A stretch of 45,100 nucleotides of DNA from contig CACWXY010000029.1 in assembly GCA_902764915.1 (NCBI GenBank), positions 1 to 45,100 of the forward strand, read 5' to 3'. This DNA comes from an uncultured Eubacteriales bacterium. GTDB taxonomy: Bacteria; Bacillota; Clostridia; Christensenellales; Aristaeellaceae. Below the pieces are notes generated by a model that had not been told where the DNA came from, did no database searches, and worked only from the letters and a program-made list of their open reading frames with translations. Made by a program: the position numbers and the translations under genes. Of this stretch, positions 33,639 to 42,756 are shown piece by piece; the stretch's first letter is position 1, and each line of letters begins with the position of its first letter.

Positions 33639-34133
33639 TTACCTCCCTGCGGATTCATCCGCCAAATAATTCTCAATTTCCCCCCGCACACACTCGGGAA
33701 CCAGTCCTTTCAGCGACCGGTGATAGCTGCCCAGTTCCCGGACAACGGAAGAAGAAATATCTGCATAAGCCGGATCCGTAAAAAGCAGCACGGTCTCTGT
33801 TTCCGGATCAATCCGCCGGTTCACGTCCGAAAGCATCCTCTCGTTTTCCATGTCCTGCATATTCCGGATACCGCGCACCATAACGTGCGCACCGGTCTTT
33901 CGGAGAAAATCCACCGTCAGCCCTTCATAGGATTGTACAGATACATTGCCATAATCCGCACAGACTCTGCCAAGCATTTCCATGCGTCTGTCGACCGGAA
34001 AGCAGCCTTTCTTGCTGGGATGTCGGCCTACAGCAACAATTACCTGATCAAACAGCGCTGCAGCACGTCGAATCAGGTCAACATGCCCCAGCGTTACCGG
34101 ATCAAAGCTTCCGGGAAAAACAGCTGTGCTCAC
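33639..34133 (-). CDS. coaD: Phosphopantetheine adenylyltransferase
   Basis: Fourth step of coenzyme A synthesis: 4'-phosphopantetheine + ATP to dephospho-CoA. The length is 164 aa. The nucleotidyltransferase motif FPGSFDPVTLGHVDLI with TLGH is at residues 6-21; VDFLRKTGAHVMVRGIRN and the ISSS-like SSSVVREL near residue 127 are also typical. It overlaps rsmD by 4 bases, the common rsmD-coaD pairing. Confidence 0.97.
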   Translation of the reverse strand: MSTAVFPGSFDPVTLGHVDLIRRAAALFDQVIVAVGRHPSKKGCFPVDRRMEMLGRVCADYGNVSVQSYEGLTVDFLRKTGAHVMVRGIRNMQDMENERMLSDVNRRIDPETETVLLFTDPAYADISSSVVRELGSYHRSLKGLVPECVRGEIENYLADESAGR

Positions 34134-34687
34134 GCTTTCTCCCCATCCTTTCTGCGATATAGAGAAAGACCGACGTAGCCATAGCGGCGTCTGTCATAGC
34201 ACGAAAGCGCTTCTGTTACCTGTACATCAGACTCTGCCCGATGTTCAATCACAACAATCGCATCATCCGCCATCAGCGGCACAAGGGCGTCTGTAACGGA
34301 GCGCAGATCCTCCATACGGTAAGGCGGGTCCAGAAAGAAAAGATCAAACGTTTCCCCTGAAGAGCGCAGATGCTCCAGGCAGTGTCCGTAGGGCATCAGA
34401 TACACCCTGCAGCGATTTTCCACATGAAGCCGTTCGATATTCCTCTTTTCCACGCGGTTTGCTTCCCGATCCATATCGCAGAGCACGGCTTCCCGTGCCC
34501 CGCGGCTGAGAGCCTCGAGAGAAAGCGCGCCGCTGCCCGCAAACAGGTCCAGCACCTTTTTCCCCCGAAGCTGCCCCTGCAAAATGTTGAACAGATTTTC
34601 GCGAACGCGATCCAGTGTCGGCCGGGTATCATCACCCCGGGGCGCTTCAATCACACGCGAGCGAAACTCTCCAGCCACTATGCGCAT
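34130..34687 (-). CDS. rsmD: 16S rRNA (guanine966-N2)-methyltransferase RsmD
   Basis: A 185-aa Rossmann methyltransferase. N-terminal MRIVAGEFRSRVIEAPRGDDTRP, the SAM motif DLFAGSGALSLEALSRGA and the catalytic FLDPPY (D/N-PPY) are complete. It modifies G966 (E. coli numbering) of 16S rRNA in small-subunit assembly. It starts 1 base after the membrane protein gene. Confidence 0.96.
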   Translation of the reverse strand: MRIVAGEFRSRVIEAPRGDDTRPTLDRVRENLFNILQGQLRGKKVLDLFAGSGALSLEALSRGAREAVLCDMDREANRVEKRNIERLHVENRCRVYLMPYGHCLEHLRSSGETFDLFFLDPPYRMEDLRSVTDALVPLMADDAIVVIEHRAESDVQVTEALSCYDRRRYGYVGLSLYRRKDGEKA

Positions 34688-34688
34688 G

Positions 34689-35498
34689 TCAGTTCAGCTG
34701 CTCCACTTTCTTCGGTCCTGCTGTCCTGCGCGCCCGGGCTTTACTTGCCTTCTTCTTGCGCTTGCGGTTATTGGCCGCAATATCCGTATGCACCTGTGTG
34801 CGTACCTGTACGCCACGCGTATATCCAAAGCCATAGAAGAGACAGGGCAGAAGGACTAGCACCGGGCTGAGCCGTTCCAGAAGCAGCATGCCCTCCGGGT
34901 TTTCTGAACCAACCATATTCACGCCAGGCATCAGAAGAATCCGGATGAGAATGCGCAGTATGCTTTCCAGGCTCATGGAGCCAGAAACTGTATAATAGCG
35001 CACGGCATCGGTGACATCCTCCCGGGATGCCAGAGAATTCACCCATGAGGGCAACGCGCCCAAGGTTGCCATCTGCCGTGTGGCTGTCAGCGCCAGTATC
35101 AGCGCACATACAAAAATCGGTGCCGTTCCGATCAGCCCGGCCACCCAGCCTTTGAAAGGATGATAGCACCGGCGCAGTTCCTCTCCTCCGACCTCATTTC
35201 CGTTTTCCCGTCTTCTGTACATGATTTCGCCCTGATTCACCGCTACGGCACCCTGTGATACGCCGCTGGAGTAGTACAGAAGCAGCGCGGCAATCACCAC
35301 GGCACCGTTTATAATCAGACGCAGTGCCAGATTGTCCAGCATCATTACGCCTGTGACAATCAGAAAAAGAATGCCCAGCACAATCAGGCTTCCGAAGAAA
35401 AGAGCCGCTGTCTTGGGAATCGTTCCATCGATGATCCCACCGGTCAGAAACGGTTTGGTCACAGTCTTGACAGGAGCTTTCTTTTTGCTATTTTGCAT
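34689..35498 (-). CDS. Polytopic membrane protein of unknown function
   Basis: A 269-aa protein with a basic N-terminal stretch and about five or six hydrophobic segments (two at residues 30-80, one at 120-140, others near 180-195 and 210-228). It ends in a strongly basic C-terminal tail (NNRKRKKKASKARARRTAG) that would face the cytoplasm. No family recognised. It overlaps alr by 11 bases and precedes rsmD by 1, so it is translated with wall and ribosome genes. The basic tail could contact RNA or anionic lipids; this is only a guess. Confidence 0.8.
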   Translation of the reverse strand: MQNSKKKAPVKTVTKPFLTGGIIDGTIPKTAALFFGSLIVLGILFLIVTGVMMLDNLALRLIINGAVVIAALLLYYSSGVSQGAVAVNQGEIMYRRRENGNEVGGEELRRCYHPFKGWVAGLIGTAPIFVCALILALTATRQMATLGALPSWVNSLASREDVTDAVRYYTVSGSMSLESILRILIRILLMPGVNMVGSENPEGMLLLERLSPVLVLLPCLFYGFGYTRGVQVRTQVHTDIAANNRKRKKKASKARARRTAGPKKVEQLN

Positions 35499-36630
35499 AA
35501 TATGTTTCCTTTCCTATATCATTGCTACCAGGAGCGCCTATGTATTCTCTGTGTACCCGCGGTGCCGAGGACAGAAGTACTTCATAGGAGATGGTTCCGC
35601 ACCACCTGGCCAGGTCTTCCGCAGTAATGGATTCTTCGCCGTCACGCCCGATCAGCGTCACGCGTTCTCCCGGCTGTACCGCGCCCGCCTGTGTAACGTC
35701 GGCCATCATCTGATCCATACAGATGCGCCCCAGAACACGGCAGCGATGTCCGCGGATCAGTACTTCGGCTTTTCCGGAAGCCATCCGATGATAGCCGTCC
35801 CCATACCCGCAGCGAATCGTCGCAACCCGCATAGGCTTTTCAGCTACAAAGGTACATCCATAGCTGACTGCGTCCCCTGCCTGTATATCCTTGACAAAGG
35901 TCACATGCGAATACCAGGAAAGTGCCGGACAATAGACACGTTTTGTATCCACAGGAGGATATCCGTACATACTGATTCCCAGGCGAACCATATCCATGGT
36001 CATCTCCGGCATGTACCGCTCCACGGCTGCGGAATTGGCGCAATGCCGAAGGATGCCTGACGGCAGACCTTCCGTGAGACGACAAAATGACGCAAACTGA
36101 AGACGCGTATACTGATCATCTGCACCGTCTGCATCAGCAAAATGCGTAAACGCACCTGTAAGCTGGATTTCTGCATAGCTCTTCAGCTTTTGAAGCACCC
36201 GTTCCCTCTCTGCCAGGGTCTGTATTCCAATCCGATGCATGCCTGTGTCCAGTTTCAGATGGACACATCCCTGCTTTCCAAGTTGTCTTGCCGCCTCTCC
36301 CGCCCAGAGTGCGTCTTCCTCCGATGCCACTGTCAATGTCAGTCCCTCGGAAATGCCCAGCAGGGACCCTTCCCTGCCTGCGCATCCGAGTACCAGAATC
36401 GGAGACCGGATACCTGCCTGTCGAAGCGCTGCCCCTTCCTGCGGGGTGGCTACAGCCAGCTGCGAGCACCCGTTCTGCAGTGCTGTCCTCGCCACAGGTA
36501 CAGCTCCGTGACCATATGCGTCCGCCTTTACCACAGCCATGCGTTCAACCCTGTCCGGAAGGTTTTCTGAAAGAAGCAAGATATTGTGTGCAATCGCCTG
36601 CAGATCAATCTCGCGAACCATGTCAATCAT
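35488..36630 (-). CDS. alr: Alanine racemase
   Basis: PLP enzyme converting L- to D-alanine for peptidoglycan. At 380 aa it is full length. The PLP lysine is in VKADAYGHGA near residue 34; the C-terminal domain has the catalytic Tyr in AVSYGCTFVA and the RICMDQMMADV motif. The ATG at 36630 overlaps the murC stop (ATGA); a second ATG at 36621 is also possible. Co-translation with murC, and ddl/murF elsewhere in the window, ties it to wall synthesis. Confidence 0.97.
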   Translation of the reverse strand: MIDMVREIDLQAIAHNILLLSENLPDRVERMAVVKADAYGHGAVPVARTALQNGCSQLAVATPQEGAALRQAGIRSPILVLGCAGREGSLLGISEGLTLTVASEEDALWAGEAARQLGKQGCVHLKLDTGMHRIGIQTLAERERVLQKLKSYAEIQLTGAFTHFADADGADDQYTRLQFASFCRLTEGLPSGILRHCANSAAVERYMPEMTMDMVRLGISMYGYPPVDTKRVYCPALSWYSHVTFVKDIQAGDAVSYGCTFVAEKPMRVATIRCGYGDGYHRMASGKAEVLIRGHRCRVLGRICMDQMMADVTQAGAVQPGERVTLIGRDGEESITAEDLARWCGTISYEVLLSSAPRVHREYIGAPGSNDIGKETYYAK

Positions 36631-38033
36631 ACCTGTGTCTGTTTCTCCTCTTCGTGGCGATGAATCTGCGCATTGAGGAGATTAATGTCCCCACAGCCCA
36701 TGGTCAGTACCAGGTCTCCGCTCTGCCAGTGATTCCGAAGCCACGCTTCCGTATCATCAAAGGAGGGAGTCCAATAGGCTTCTATTCCATTTTTCTTCAT
36801 GCCTTCCACCAGCATGCCGCTGTTCAGATCCCCAGGATCCTTTTCACGGGCCGCACAGATATCCGTAACCAGCGTAATGTCCGCCGCTTCCGTACAGGTC
36901 AGATACTCCGAAAACAGGGTCCGCACCCGGGAGAAAGTATGCGGCTGCATCACCGCAATCAGACGCTTTCGGCAGCGTTTCCGGGCAATGGAAAGAGCAT
37001 TGCGCATTTCCGCCGGATTATGTCCGTAATCATGGAAAATTTCCACTCCGTCAATCGTATCCGTCAGTTCAAACCGGCGATGGGCTCCACGGAAAGCAGA
37101 TATAGCCTCCCCTGCTTTTTCCATGTCACATCCCAGTTCAGAGGCTGCGCTGAGTGCTCCCATGGCGTTCTCCACATTAAATGCACCCGGCACCTGCATC
37201 TGCACATGGCAAAGAAACTGTTCACCGCGATACAGATCAAAAGCGGCATACCCCTGAGCGTCCTCACACAGGTTTATCGGATGATAATCGCATGCATCCG
37301 ATAATCCGAATGTCACCTTCCGGCAGCGAAGCTTTTTCATCTGCCGCACAACCCGAGGATCCGTGCCCCGTCCGATGACAATCCCCTGCTCCGGAACTGA
37401 TCCCATGAACTGGCCGAAAGTTTCCTCGATCTCATCCAGATCTCGATAGCAGTCCAGATGGTCCGCGTCAATATTGAGGACCAATGCCATCGTGGGATGC
37501 ATATGCAGGAAGCTGCGATTGAACTCACAGGCTTCAGCGAGGAACACATTTCCATGTCCCACGCGCGTTGAGCCTCCTATGAAATCCAGTTTCCCTCCGA
37601 TATGAATCGAAGGATCCTTATCTTCCGCCACCAGAATCTGCGCCAGCATCGAAGTGGTGGTCGTCTTTCCATGGGCACCGCATACACCGATCGCCCAGGG
37701 AAATCCTTCCATCAGCTGTCCCAGAAGCTCCGCGCGTTCCATACTGGGAATTCCTCTTTTTTCGCAGGCCAAACGTTCTGGATTGTCCCTGGGAATCGCC
37801 GCGGTATAGACAACCAGATCCGCGCCTTCCACGTTCTCCGCACGGTGTCCGATATGGACTGTGGCGCCGCTTTTTCTCACATCATCCATCAGATAGCCGT
37901 CAGTGCGGTCTGAACCGGATACGACAAAGCCCTGATCGATCAGCATCTGTGCCAGACCTGACATGCTGGATCCGCCTATGCCGATCATATGGATATGACC
38001 GCCCCTGAAGTCCTGGAGTTTCGGTACCTGCAT
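36627..38033 (-). CDS. murC: UDP-N-acetylmuramate--L-alanine ligase
   Basis: Adds L-Ala to UDP-MurNAc. The length is 468 aa. The N-terminal Rossmann motif IGIGGSSMSGLAQML is at residues 17-31, the P-loop GVCGAHGKTTTTSML near 117, then EACEFNRSFL, LNIDADHLDCY and the C-terminal DYGHNPAEM and QPHTFSRV. It is first in the murC-alr-(membrane)-rsmD-coaD-(coiled coil) operon. The -35 of its promoter sits in the loop of a GC-rich hairpin. Confidence 0.97.
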   Translation of the reverse strand: MQVPKLQDFRGGHIHMIGIGGSSMSGLAQMLIDQGFVVSGSDRTDGYLMDDVRKSGATVHIGHRAENVEGADLVVYTAAIPRDNPERLACEKRGIPSMERAELLGQLMEGFPWAIGVCGAHGKTTTTSMLAQILVAEDKDPSIHIGGKLDFIGGSTRVGHGNVFLAEACEFNRSFLHMHPTMALVLNIDADHLDCYRDLDEIEETFGQFMGSVPEQGIVIGRGTDPRVVRQMKKLRCRKVTFGLSDACDYHPINLCEDAQGYAAFDLYRGEQFLCHVQMQVPGAFNVENAMGALSAASELGCDMEKAGEAISAFRGAHRRFELTDTIDGVEIFHDYGHNPAEMRNALSIARKRCRKRLIAVMQPHTFSRVRTLFSEYLTCTEAADITLVTDICAAREKDPGDLNSGMLVEGMKKNGIEAYWTPSFDDTEAWLRNHWQSGDLVLTMGCGDINLLNAQIHRHEEEKQTQV

Positions 38034-38073
38034 ACTGCTCCAACACTCTTTTCATCATTTTTTTACAAACGAA

Positions 38074-38103
38074 ATTATACGCTTGAGGCCCCTTGAAAAT
38101 CAA
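38074..38103 (-). promoter_or_regulatory. murC operon promoter
   Basis: Minus-strand TTGATT (38103-38098), 18-base spacer, TATAAT (38079-38074). The -35 element overlaps the loop and one arm of the inverted repeat at 38087-38109. Confidence 0.6.
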
Positions 38104-38109
38104 GGGGCC
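38087..38109. repeat. GC-rich inverted repeat after the hemolysin III gene
   Basis: GGCCCCTTGA-AAA-TCAAGGGGCC, a perfect 10-bp stem. It follows the hemolysin III gene by about 10 bases and may end its transcript, but no T run follows on the minus strand. It also covers the -35 region of the murC promoter, so a regulatory role is possible. Confidence 0.7.
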
Positions 38110-38119
38110 ACAGGAGAAG

Positions 38120-38830
38120 TCATATTCTGTAGAGATAGAGATAATTGCCCACAAACTGCAGCATCGCTCCCAGCAGCACAAAGAGATGCCATATGAAATG
38201 AGAGCCGCGGGTCTTCCTGGCAAAAGGGATGGCCCCCAGCGTATAGGCTACCCCGCCCAGCAGCGTCCACACGAGAAAGCCTTTATCCTGACTGTACATT
38301 TTGGGCAGAAAAGCCAGTGCACTCCATCCCAGCACAAAGTACATTGTAGTATGCAGTTTTTTCCCTACTGCCGGGCCAAAAACACTTATCAGCGTGACTC
38401 CCGCAACAATGATTCCCCATTGCAGAGCGAAGAGAATCCATCCAAGGGGCTGATCAAGATACAGAAGAAAGATCGGTGCAAATGATCCTCCGATGAGCAG
38501 ATAAATGGAGGAATAGTCAAAACGCCGAAACACCCGCTTGACCGTACTTCCCCACCGGAATGCGTGATACAGACAGCTCATGGTAAACAGTACGATCAGG
38601 CATATGCCATAGATGATGGCTGCAGCCAGCTGTACACCGCTTTTTGAGGCAACAAGAAGCAGGATCATTCCACCTATGGAAAGCAGTGCACCGACGCCAT
38701 GGGTCACACTGTTCCCAACTTCCTCCAGGACAGAGCGCCGGGGCGGCTCATTGGCAATACGCCGTTGCGTTCGCCTTTCCATCTTGTTCTTTTTCCGCAC
38801 GGGCATGGTGCGTTTTTCATCTACCTTCAT
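38120..38830 (-). CDS. Hemolysin III/PAQR-family membrane protein
   Basis: A 236-aa protein with a basic, soluble N-terminal 45 residues and then seven hydrophobic segments. The family pattern is complete: SVTHGVGALLSIGG, SCLYHAFRWGSTVKRVFRRFDYSSIYLLIGGSFAP in pieces with the metal-binding H and D, and the C-terminal HFIWHLFVLLGAMLQF with two His. Members related to adiponectin receptors bind zinc; bacterial members (YqfA, TrhA) affect membrane lipid balance. The name hemolysin does not prove toxicity. Start choice between 38830 and 38839 is uncertain, since GAGGAG is poorly spaced to both. Confidence 0.93.
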   Translation of the reverse strand: MKVDEKRTMPVRKKNKMERRTQRRIANEPPRRSVLEEVGNSVTHGVGALLSIGGMILLLVASKSGVQLAAAIIYGICLIVLFTMSCLYHAFRWGSTVKRVFRRFDYSSIYLLIGGSFAPIFLLYLDQPLGWILFALQWGIIVAGVTLISVFGPAVGKKLHTTMYFVLGWSALAFLPKMYSQDKGFLVWTLLGGVAYTLGAIPFARKTRGSHFIWHLFVLLGAMLQFVGNYLYLYRI

Positions 38831-38858
38831 TATAATCATCAACTCCTCATCATAGGTT

Positions 38859-38887
38859 ATTGTATATCCTTTTGGCGGATTTTTCAA
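38859..38887 (-). promoter_or_regulatory. Promoter of the hemolysin III gene
   Basis: Minus-strand TTGAAA (38887-38882), 17-base spacer, TACAAT (38864-38859). It is divergent from the ACT-domain operon promoter. Confidence 0.65.
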
Positions 38888-38918
38888 TTTGTACCACAGG
38901 TTTTCGATTGTCACTTTC

Positions 38919-38947
38919 TTGACAAACCGCCTGCTTCCGCCTATAGT
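38919..38947 (+). promoter_or_regulatory. Promoter of the ACT-obgE-GH5 operon
   Basis: Plus-strand TTGACA (38919-38924), 17-base spacer, TATAGT (38942-38947). The same hexamers and spacing occur in the DUF1292 promoter. Confidence 0.8.
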
Positions 38948-38985
38948 GGGGAGGCATTTCCGTACAAAACGAGAGGAGGCATCTC

Positions 38986-39258
38986 ATGACGAAGGCATTG
39001 ATTTCAGTCACAGGTCTGGACACCACCGGCATTATCGCCCGTGTGGCCACCAAGCTGGCCGATATGAATATCAATATTCTGGATATTACCCAGACCATTC
39101 TCGACGGATATTTCACCATGATGATGGTTGTTGATCTGGACGGTGCGCATATGAATTATGCTGATATCGACAGGGAACTGCAGTCTGTACGTGATGAACT
39201 GAAGATGACCATACATCTGCAGCGCATGGACATCTTTGATGCCATGCACAGGATCTGA
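38986..39258 (+). CDS. ACT-domain protein (UPF0237)
   Basis: A 90-aa protein that is a single ACT domain: ALISVTGLDTTGIIARVATKL at the ligand-binding turn, then NINILDITQTILDGYFTMMM. It has GAGAGGAGG before its ATG. It is 24 bases upstream of the UPF0210 gene; this pair is widely conserved and the ACT protein is presumed to bind an amino acid or similar small ligand for its partner. The actual ligand is unknown. Confidence 0.94.
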   Translation: MTKALISVTGLDTTGIIARVATKLADMNINILDITQTILDGYFTMMMVVDLDGAHMNYADIDRELQSVRDELKMTIHLQRMDIFDAMHRI

Positions 39259-39282
39259 GTATGCAAGGAAGGATGAAAGTCC

Positions 39283-40629
39283 ATGATTGAAACCGGTGAA
39301 ATCCTGCAGACCCTGCATATGATTTCTGAGGAAAACTTTGATATCCGTACCATTACCCTGGGAATCCAGCTTCTCGACTGTTCCCACCCGGATGCGGATG
39401 AATGTGCCCGCCGCGTCTATGACAAGATCTGCAGGGTGGCAAAGGATCTGGTGCGGACCGGAGATGACCTGGAGCGCGAGCTCGGCATTCCCATTGTCAA
39501 CAAGCGCATCTCCGTAACTCCCATCTCTCTGATCTGTCAGTCGGATCCCCGCCCCATAGCCCATGCCCTTGACAGAGCAGCCCGGGAAACCGGCGTGAAT
39601 TTTCTTGGCGGCTACTCGGCCATGATGCAGAAAGGCGCAACCCGTGCGGATGAGCGCATTCTTGCTTCCATCCCGGAAGTTCTCTCCTCTACGGAACGCC
39701 TCTGTTCTTCTGTCAACGTGGCTTCCACCCGTGCCGGCATCAACATGAATGCCGTGCGTGAAATGGGACAGATCATCAAGGAAACAGCCCAGCGCACCCA
39801 GAATCAGGATGGCCTCGGATGTGCCAAGCTTGTCGTCTTTGCCAACGCGGTGGAAGACAATCCATTCATGGCCGGTGCCTTCTGCGGAATCGGCGAACCT
39901 GAATGCGTTATTAATGTCGGCGTTTCCGGCCCCGGTGTTGTGAAGAAAGCACTCGAGGCCGTCCGCGGCCAGCCTTTTGACGTGGTAGCGGAAACCATCA
40001 AGCGCACAGCCTTTAAGATTACCCGCGTGGGGCAGCTCGTTGCCCGCGAAGCCTCCCAGCGCCTGCAGATTCCCTTCGGTATCGTGGATCTGTCTCTGGC
40101 GCCGACGCCTGCCCGCGGCGACTCCGTTGCCCATATTCTGACTGAAATGGGCCTGGACATGGCCGGCGCTCCAGGAACGACTGCCGCACTGGCACTGCTC
40201 AATGACGCTGTCAAGAAGGGCGGCATTATGGCGTCCAATCATGTGGGTGGCCTCTCCGGTGCATTTATTCCCGTCAGTGAAGACATCGGGATGATTGAGG
40301 CTGCTGCAGCCGGTGTTCTGCATCTGGAAAAACTGGAAGCCATGACCTGTGTCTGTTCTGTGGGACTTGATATGATCGCCATACCCGGCGACACAAGTGC
40401 GGCAACCATCTCCGGCATTATCGCGGATGAAGCGGCCATTGGCATGGTGAACAACAAGACAACCGCAGTACGCGTTATTCCCGCCCCCGGTAAAAAAGCC
40501 GGCGACCGTGTGGAATTCGGCGGTCTGCTCGGTTTTGCACCTGTCATGCCAGTACAGGAAAGCCGCTGTGACGCATTTATTGCCCGCGGCGGCCGGATCC
40601 CTGCTCCCCTGCAATCTCTTCGCAACTGA
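39283..40629 (+). CDS. UPF0210 (PFL-like, DUF711) protein
   Basis: A 448-aa cytoplasmic protein of the UPF0210 family, structurally linked to pyruvate formate-lyase/glycyl-radical folds but without the glycyl-radical motif. Typical stretches are [19 protein letters not shown]-like N-terminal helices, [25 protein letters not shown] and the C-terminal [20 protein letters not shown] with [13 protein letters not shown]. Function is unknown; partner of the ACT protein just upstream. A long antisense frame over it is a shadow. Confidence 0.95.
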   Translation: MIETGEILQTLHMISEENFDIRTITLGIQLLDCSHPDADECARRVYDKICRVAKDLVRTGDDLERELGIPIVNKRISVTPISLICQSDPRPIAHALDRAARETGVNFLGGYSAMMQKGATRADERILASIPEVLSSTERLCSSVNVASTRAGINMNAVREMGQIIKETAQRTQNQDGLGCAKLVVFANAVEDNPFMAGAFCGIGEPECVINVGVSGPGVVKKALEAVRGQPFDVVAETIKRTAFKITRVGQLVAREASQRLQIPFGIVDLSLAPTPARGDSVAHILTEMGLDMAGAPGTTAALALLNDAVKKGGIMASNHVGGLSGAFIPVSEDIGMIEAAAAGVLHLEKLEAMTCVCSVGLDMIAIPGDTSAATISGIIADEAAIGMVNNKTTAVRVIPAPGKKAGDRVEFGGLLGFAPVMPVQESRCDAFIARGGRIPAPLQSLRN

Positions 40630-40644
40630 GAAAGTGAGCCTGTT

Positions 40645-41913
40645 ATGAGCAATTTTGTTGACCGCGTGCGCATTACCTGTAAGGCAGGTAATGGCGGCGA
40701 CGGCTGTGTATCCTTTCACCGGGAAAAGTTCGTCCTAAACGGCGGTCCTGACGGAGGCGACGGCGGTCACGGAGGCGATATTCTCGTCTACTGCGATCCC
40801 AATATGCACACTCTGCTGGATTTCCGCTTCAAGAGCAAGTATACGGCTGAGTCCGGTACAGCCGGCAGCGGAGGACGCTGCAGCGGCAAGCGCGGCGAAA
40901 GCCTGACGATTAAGGTGCCCCCGGGAACCGTAATCCGGGATTATGACACAGGGCTTGTCGTGATGGACATGGACGAAGTCGGTGTTACCCGCACACTGCT
41001 TCGCGGGGGCCGTGGAGGCTGGGGCAACATGCATTTTGCCACGCCCACCCGGCAGGCACCTAACTTTGCCAAGCCCGGTACCAAGACAGAAATTCATACC
41101 TTTCAGCTGGAGCTGAAAACCATCGCGGATGTTGGACTTGTCGGTTATCCCAATGTGGGCAAGAGCACACTTCTGTCCGTGATCACAGCCGCCAGGCCGA
41201 AAATCGGAAATTATCACTTCACTACCCTGACACCGAATCTGGGACTTCTGCGGCATAACGGACAGGACATTGTGCTGGCAGATATTCCCGGACTCATCGA
41301 AGGCGCTTCAGAAGGCGCCGGTTTGGGACATGATTTCCTGCGGCATGTAGACCGCACAAGACTGCTTCTGCATCTGGTTGATATCTCGGGTATCGAAGGA
41401 CGGGATCCCGTCGAAGATTTTGAGCAGATCAATCATGAACTCGCCAACTATTCCGATCTGGCTGATCGTCCCCAGATTCTGGTATGCAACAAGATGGACC
41501 TTCCTGACAGCGAAGAAAACCTGGCCCGCCTCACAGCCCATATACAAGGCCGGGGCATTCCTGTCTTTGCCATCTCCGCGGCAACACACCAAGGGCTGGA
41601 ACCGCTCCTGGACTGCATTGCTGAAAAGCTTCGGACACTCCCGCCCATACTGCACTACGAACCGGAAACAGAGATCGACCAGCCTACAGTGCCGGATCAG
41701 TTCGAGATCACACGCGATGGAGATGTGTACGTGGTCTCCGGAGCTGCCATGGAACACCTGGTGGACTCCGTAAACTTTGACGATGAGGAAAGCGTTGCCT
41801 GGTTCCATCGTTCACTGCGCCGCATGGGCGTCATCGACGCGCTTCGTCAGGAAGGCGCCGAGGAAGGTGATACAGTGGAAATTCTTGGTATGGAATTTGA
41901 TTTTGTCGACTGA
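40645..41913 (+). CDS. obgE: GTPase ObgE/CgtA
   Basis: Essential GTPase that binds the 50S subunit and links ribosome assembly to the stringent response. The length is 422 aa. It has a Gly-rich Obg fold (residues 1-158), G domain (GYPNVGKST at 167-175, DIPGLIEGA, NKMDLP) and a C-terminal OCT domain from about residue 345. It starts 15 bases after the UPF0210 gene and is followed by yhbY, the usual neighbour. Confidence 0.98.
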   Translation: MSNFVDRVRITCKAGNGGDGCVSFHREKFVLNGGPDGGDGGHGGDILVYCDPNMHTLLDFRFKSKYTAESGTAGSGGRCSGKRGESLTIKVPPGTVIRDYDTGLVVMDMDEVGVTRTLLRGGRGGWGNMHFATPTRQAPNFAKPGTKTEIHTFQLELKTIADVGLVGYPNVGKSTLLSVITAARPKIGNYHFTTLTPNLGLLRHNGQDIVLADIPGLIEGASEGAGLGHDFLRHVDRTRLLLHLVDISGIEGRDPVEDFEQINHELANYSDLADRPQILVCNKMDLPDSEENLARLTAHIQGRGIPVFAISAATHQGLEPLLDCIAEKLRTLPPILHYEPETEIDQPTVPDQFEITRDGDVYVVSGAAMEHLVDSVNFDDEESVAWFHRSLRRMGVIDALRQEGAEEGDTVEILGMEFDFVD

Positions 41914-41931
41914 CACAGAAAGGGAACCATT

Positions 41932-42219
41932 ATGACCAGTAAACAGCGTGCATTTCTTCGCTCCATGGCAAATACCATGGATGTGATTCTCTATGTAGGC
42001 AAGGATGGCATCGGCGAGAATCTGATCAAGCAGGCCGATGACGCCCTGGAAGCCCGCGAAATCATCAAGGGAACAGTACAGCCTGAATGTCCGCTCAGCG
42101 CGAAGGAAGCCCTTCAGACCCTCTGTGAAACTCTCGGTGCGGAACCAATCCAGTTCATCGGGAGACGTTTTGTCATGTATCGCCCCAGCCGTAAAGATCC
42201 GAGGATTGTTCTGGAATGA
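41932..42219 (+). CDS. yhbY: YhbY-type CRM-domain RNA-binding protein
   Basis: A 95-aa single CRM domain: TSKQRAFLRSMANTMDVILYVGKDGI, holding the GxxG-like loop, and the end segment IQFIGRRFVMYRPSRKDPRI. It associates with pre-50S particles, which fits its place after obgE. It overlaps the next gene by 4 bases. Confidence 0.95.
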   Translation: MTSKQRAFLRSMANTMDVILYVGKDGIGENLIKQADDALEAREIIKGTVQPECPLSAKEALQTLCETLGAEPIQFIGRRFVMYRPSRKDPRIVLE

Positions 42220-42713
42220 GCCGCGAGGTGATTCAGCATCCTTTTCCGCCGGTAGTGGACAGTCGTTCCCGGATCCTGATACTCGGTTCCTTCCCGTCCG
42301 TGCGTTCCCGCGCGGACGGCTTTTACTATGCGCACCCGCAGAACCGGTTCTGGCGTATGCTGAGTCTCATCTTGGATGCTCCGCTTCCGGAAAGCACGGA
42401 AGAAAAAAAGTGTCTTCTCCTTGCACATGGACTTGCACTGTGGGACAGTGCAGCCTCTGTCTCCATTGAAGGCTCCATGGATGCCAGTGTCCGAAACGCC
42501 ACGCCTGTCGCCATAGAAGAAGTGCTGTCCGTTGCGCCGATTGCACAGATTGTCTGCAATGGCGCGCTGGCCGGAAAGCTCTACCACCGATATCTGGAAC
42601 CGGTGACCGGATTGTCTGCTCATATACTGCCTTCCACAAGTCCGGCAAACGCTTCCTGGTCCCTGGAGAAGCTGGTGTCTGCCTGGGCGCCATACCTCAT
42701 CTTGCATCCATAG
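42216..42713 (+). CDS. DNA-deoxyinosine glycosylase (UDG superfamily)
   Basis: A 165-aa base-excision repair enzyme. ILILGSFPSVRSRADGFYYAHPQNRFW is the family hallmark (given here in one run of its key parts: LGSFPS, YYAHPQNRFW), with ALWDSAASVSIEGSMDASV and the C-terminal LPSTSPANASWSLEKL. Members of this hypoxanthine-DNA glycosylase group remove deaminated adenine. ATGA overlap with yhbY shows coupling to the operon. Confidence 0.9.
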   Translation: MSREVIQHPFPPVVDSRSRILILGSFPSVRSRADGFYYAHPQNRFWRMLSLILDAPLPESTEEKKCLLLAHGLALWDSAASVSIEGSMDASVRNATPVAIEEVLSVAPIAQIVCNGALAGKLYHRYLEPVTGLSAHILPSTSPANASWSLEKLVSAWAPYLILHP

Positions 42714-42756
42714 CAGATTTCCCGTATGATTCAGTCATCCACAAAAAAACAGGACG

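Noticed and set aside
39004..40719. 571-codon open frame on the - strand
   Set aside because: It is antisense to the ACT and UPF0210 genes, which have clear homology and ribosome sites. No family features are seen in the antisense product.
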